A DNA stretch of 64,000 nt from contig NC_092026.1 of assembly GCF_042242105.1 (NCBI RefSeq), positions 22,036,691-22,100,690 on the forward strand. The letters are read 5' to 3'. The position numbers and the translations under genes are program-made. This document shows positions 61,301-64,000 of this stretch, piece by piece (position 1 is the stretch's first letter; each line of letters begins with the position of its first letter). The DNA is from Pempheris klunzingeri (Eukaryota; Chordata; Actinopteri; Acropomatiformes; Pempheridae). A model generated the notes under the pieces. That model was not told the origin of the DNA. It saw only the letters and a program-made list of their open reading frames with translations, and ran no database searches.

Positions 61301-64000
61301 TTCTCTAGATATACCGTAGAGTACCTACATTTCCCAGAATCCCCTTTAGCAGCCTGAGAGAACTGCTGTGATTTTAGATATGGGTGTTATATGTAAGTGG
61401 AGTGAGAGCAACAGTGATAAGAAAGTTGACAGCAAGAGAGTTTTTTTTGCAGCACTTTCCCAAAGTGCAAAGTCCTTTAACTGGGAAAAATCTTACCAGC
61501 AGACACAATCCACAGAGCAAATATATTTTGTCCAACACATATGAGGCAAAACCATTCAACATCTTATAAATAAATGTATTTCTTTTTAGGAGACAGTCGT
61601 TTTTTTTGTTACTTGGAAATCTCAAGATGACCCTCAAAGTAGAAGCCCTTGAACTATGACTAGATGGGAACAGCTTTGTCCTCCACTTGATGATCCATTG
61701 AAGATGATGCTGACTGAAGTATCGGACCTACAATACAGGAAATAACTTGGAATTTAAATTGCATGTATTACAGACTTTTATTTTAAAGACTCCATAAATA
61801 CTGGATGTGAAAAATGACTGTTTCTCATATTTTACATAAATAAATTGCATGTGTCGACTCTGTGCAAGCGCGCTAAAAGCAATACAAAGCAAGTGCAACA
61901 TAAAATGTTCCCATTTGTCTGTAGCAGATAGATAATGCTAGCCTAAAAGCATTTGCAGTATAACTAGTGTGCCAGACATGCAAATGTAACAGAGCAATAT
62001 AACTGTATTACTGCATGATGGAGATTAACAATTTTTAAATCATAGATTGAAAAGTGACATAAATGTCAGCATCTTATATTCAGAACGCTCAACCGAGTCC
62101 ATAAAAAATGTGTTATAATGTCAACAGTGCATTAGAGTAAATAACTGTCAAGGCTGAGAGGTTGTCGACAGGTTGTTTGAGGAAAGAGTCATGCTTCATC
62201 TGACTGCAGTCTTCAGAGCGCAGTACATCACCTGCCAATTACATGCCATATTTTCTGATGGCCACTTTATCTTTGTTTTTCTGTGCTCAAATTGCATTAT
62301 GCTGTGCCAAACTCTTGCAATTAATGTTGCACCAAAGTTCCTTTGATTGACTGAGGTAAAGAATTAGGAGGAATGTGAGGACTGCAGAGGAAAAGGGCCA
62401 TTGTAAAAACATAGTTTATGTGTTATACTTAGTCTGTGCACTAGATGCTCTACTTCTGCTTTAGCAAAATTGAGCACAATATCAGTAAACCTTCTTAAAC
62501 ACAATATTTATTTGTACCTCTGGCTGTATGATGATGGGGAAATTCAGTCTGAACTATCTATTTATCGAGGCTGCACTAACTCCATAACAGTTATCTGAAG
62601 AATCTAAACACAGTTTGGAAGCTTTTCCTGTGATTTAATGTAGCTGTGGTACTTACAGGCTTACTTTACATCTTTACAATTGTTCCACATCTGTCCCGGT
62701 TTTGGTGTCAGTTTTGATTCTAGTGCATCATTTTACAAAGCATTGTCTCTGCACAAGAATTGTGCACTTGAGTTTATTCTGGGACAGAACATTTAATTTC
62801 TTCTTCTACTGTGGGAGGGGAAAAAATTAACGTGTCTTTCTAGTTGTGAAACAGTTGAACTTTGCCCGACAGCAACATTTTCCCCCTTTTTTAAATAGAA
62901 TGATTTTCAGAAGTAAAGTTATTACCGCATTTTTTAAGGAAAAAAAAAAAGCAAAGATTAGGGGAAAGTCTGAAATTAAACATAATTTAGTGTAGCAGAA
63001 ATATTTTTTTCCAACAACTTCTCCTTCACTTTTTGTTGTATGAGTTTTCACTAATGAATTCAAAATATGCAATACAAAAGACAAGTCTTTGAATTTTTTT
63101 AATTGATATTTCAGGGATAATTGGCAAGTTTTACTTTAGGCAAAATGATGATATGAAAACAGTTAAATGAGATATTTCCATATTCAAGACTACCACAGAC
63201 TGATATCAGACCATTTCTCTTACTTTCACAAAATGCAGCACAAAATGTCGTATGATAGAAATACAATGTGCCATGACTTTTTACTGTTTTAACATCCTCC
63301 CCCTTTTGTTAGTAGAACAACGAATGCATACAATTTGACTACAGTATTTGCAGGGATTTGATCAAGTCAAATAAGGAAAATCAGTAGAGCCTTGTTCTTT
63401 GGCATGATAATAATGAACGGCAGAGACACTACTTGGTTTTTTGTGCTCCTTGATTTGAATAAGAAGTGATCATAAATTCATGTGTGGATTTTTGCTTGAA
63501 CTTTGATTGTGACAACCAGCATTTATTGACTTTACATCACAGCTACGAAATGAATGATGCATATGAATGCGTGTCTGTATTTGCTACATCTTTGTTTATT
63601 TGAGTGTAACACCATTAGTTTTAATCCAACCCCACTCCAAAACAAGATAGACCTCCATGCCTCCTCCACCATTTTCATCACGAGGAAAAGACGTAATCTT
63701 CGTACCTTCATGTCAGTCCTAAAATAAAGAAGTGCTATTTGCAGAATGTTAATGCCTGAAGTGCTGAAGTTAATTGGGTGCATAGAGAAAACTGGAGTAG
63801 CACATTCATGACGAGCCACAATAATCATGTTTTATGCTCAACACGTTGCTTGTTATGATTCTGGATCAGTAGAGCGGCCTATATTGAGTGATGACTTCCT
63901 TCTAACTAGATGCAAAATGCAAATGGGGAACACCAGGAATGCTATGGAATATATTACCAACTTTGTGATATCTGCATGTAAGAAATATAAAGTCGTACCC
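58386..64000. other. Gene-free sequence to the window end
   Basis: No exon is recognised; frames reach 113 aa without family motifs. AT-rich throughout. No gene is cut by the right edge as far as I can see, although an intron could be. Confidence 0.5.

Noticed and set aside
21265-64000. Hidden exons of cyb5rl, mrpl37 or ssbp3, expected from human gene order
   Set aside because: I looked for recognisable protein blocks, such as the ssbp3 LisH-type N-terminus, on both strands and saw none; a translated search would be decisive.

Overview
The window is vertebrate nuclear DNA, almost certainly from a ray-finned (teleost, probably percomorph) fish. The reasons are intron-split genes with GT/AG junctions, proteins that match known vertebrate families, and fish-type repeats: Tc1/mariner remnants, a tRNA-derived SINE fragment, and several fold-back or composite repeats I know from teleost genomes. 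No bacterial, phage or plasmid signal is present.

Region 1 (1-21.3 kb) is gene-dense. From left to right it holds an unrecognised single-exon coiled-coil gene (-), yipf1 (-, 8 coding exons), lrrc42 (+, 7 coding exons), tmem59 (-, 8 coding exons), tceanc2 (+, 4 coding exons) and cdcp2 (-, 6 coding exons). I rebuilt the five multi-exon genes by hand; every exon junction keeps phase and gives proteins of 305, 407, 325, 207 and 531 aa. The strands alternate from yipf1 onward, giving two divergent pairs (yipf1/lrrc42, tmem59/tceanc2) and two convergent pairs (lrrc42/tmem59, tceanc2/cdcp2). From memory this is the order and orientation on human chromosome 1p32.3, minus DIO1, HSPB11 and LDLRAD1. The genes are not a pathway: a Golgi membrane protein, a leucine-rich-repeat protein, an endosomal/Golgi autophagy-linked membrane protein, a TFIIS-like nuclear protein and a CUB/ZP-N surface protein. 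What they share is regulatory space.

Region 2 (21.3-64 kb) is about 42.7 kb in which I recognise no exon on either strand. It holds scattered old repeats, short microsatellites and AT-rich unique sequence, some of which looks like conserved non-coding DNA. It may be a gene desert or part of a very large intron.

The points most worth checking are the isolated ZP-N domain followed by a tail-less membrane anchor in cdcp2, a changed last residue in the ATG16L1-binding motif of tmem59, a deleted Tc1 element between tmem59 and tceanc2, a CFTR-like TG/T tract at a tceanc2 splice acceptor, and the gene-free 42.7 kb. I found no clearly new molecular system.
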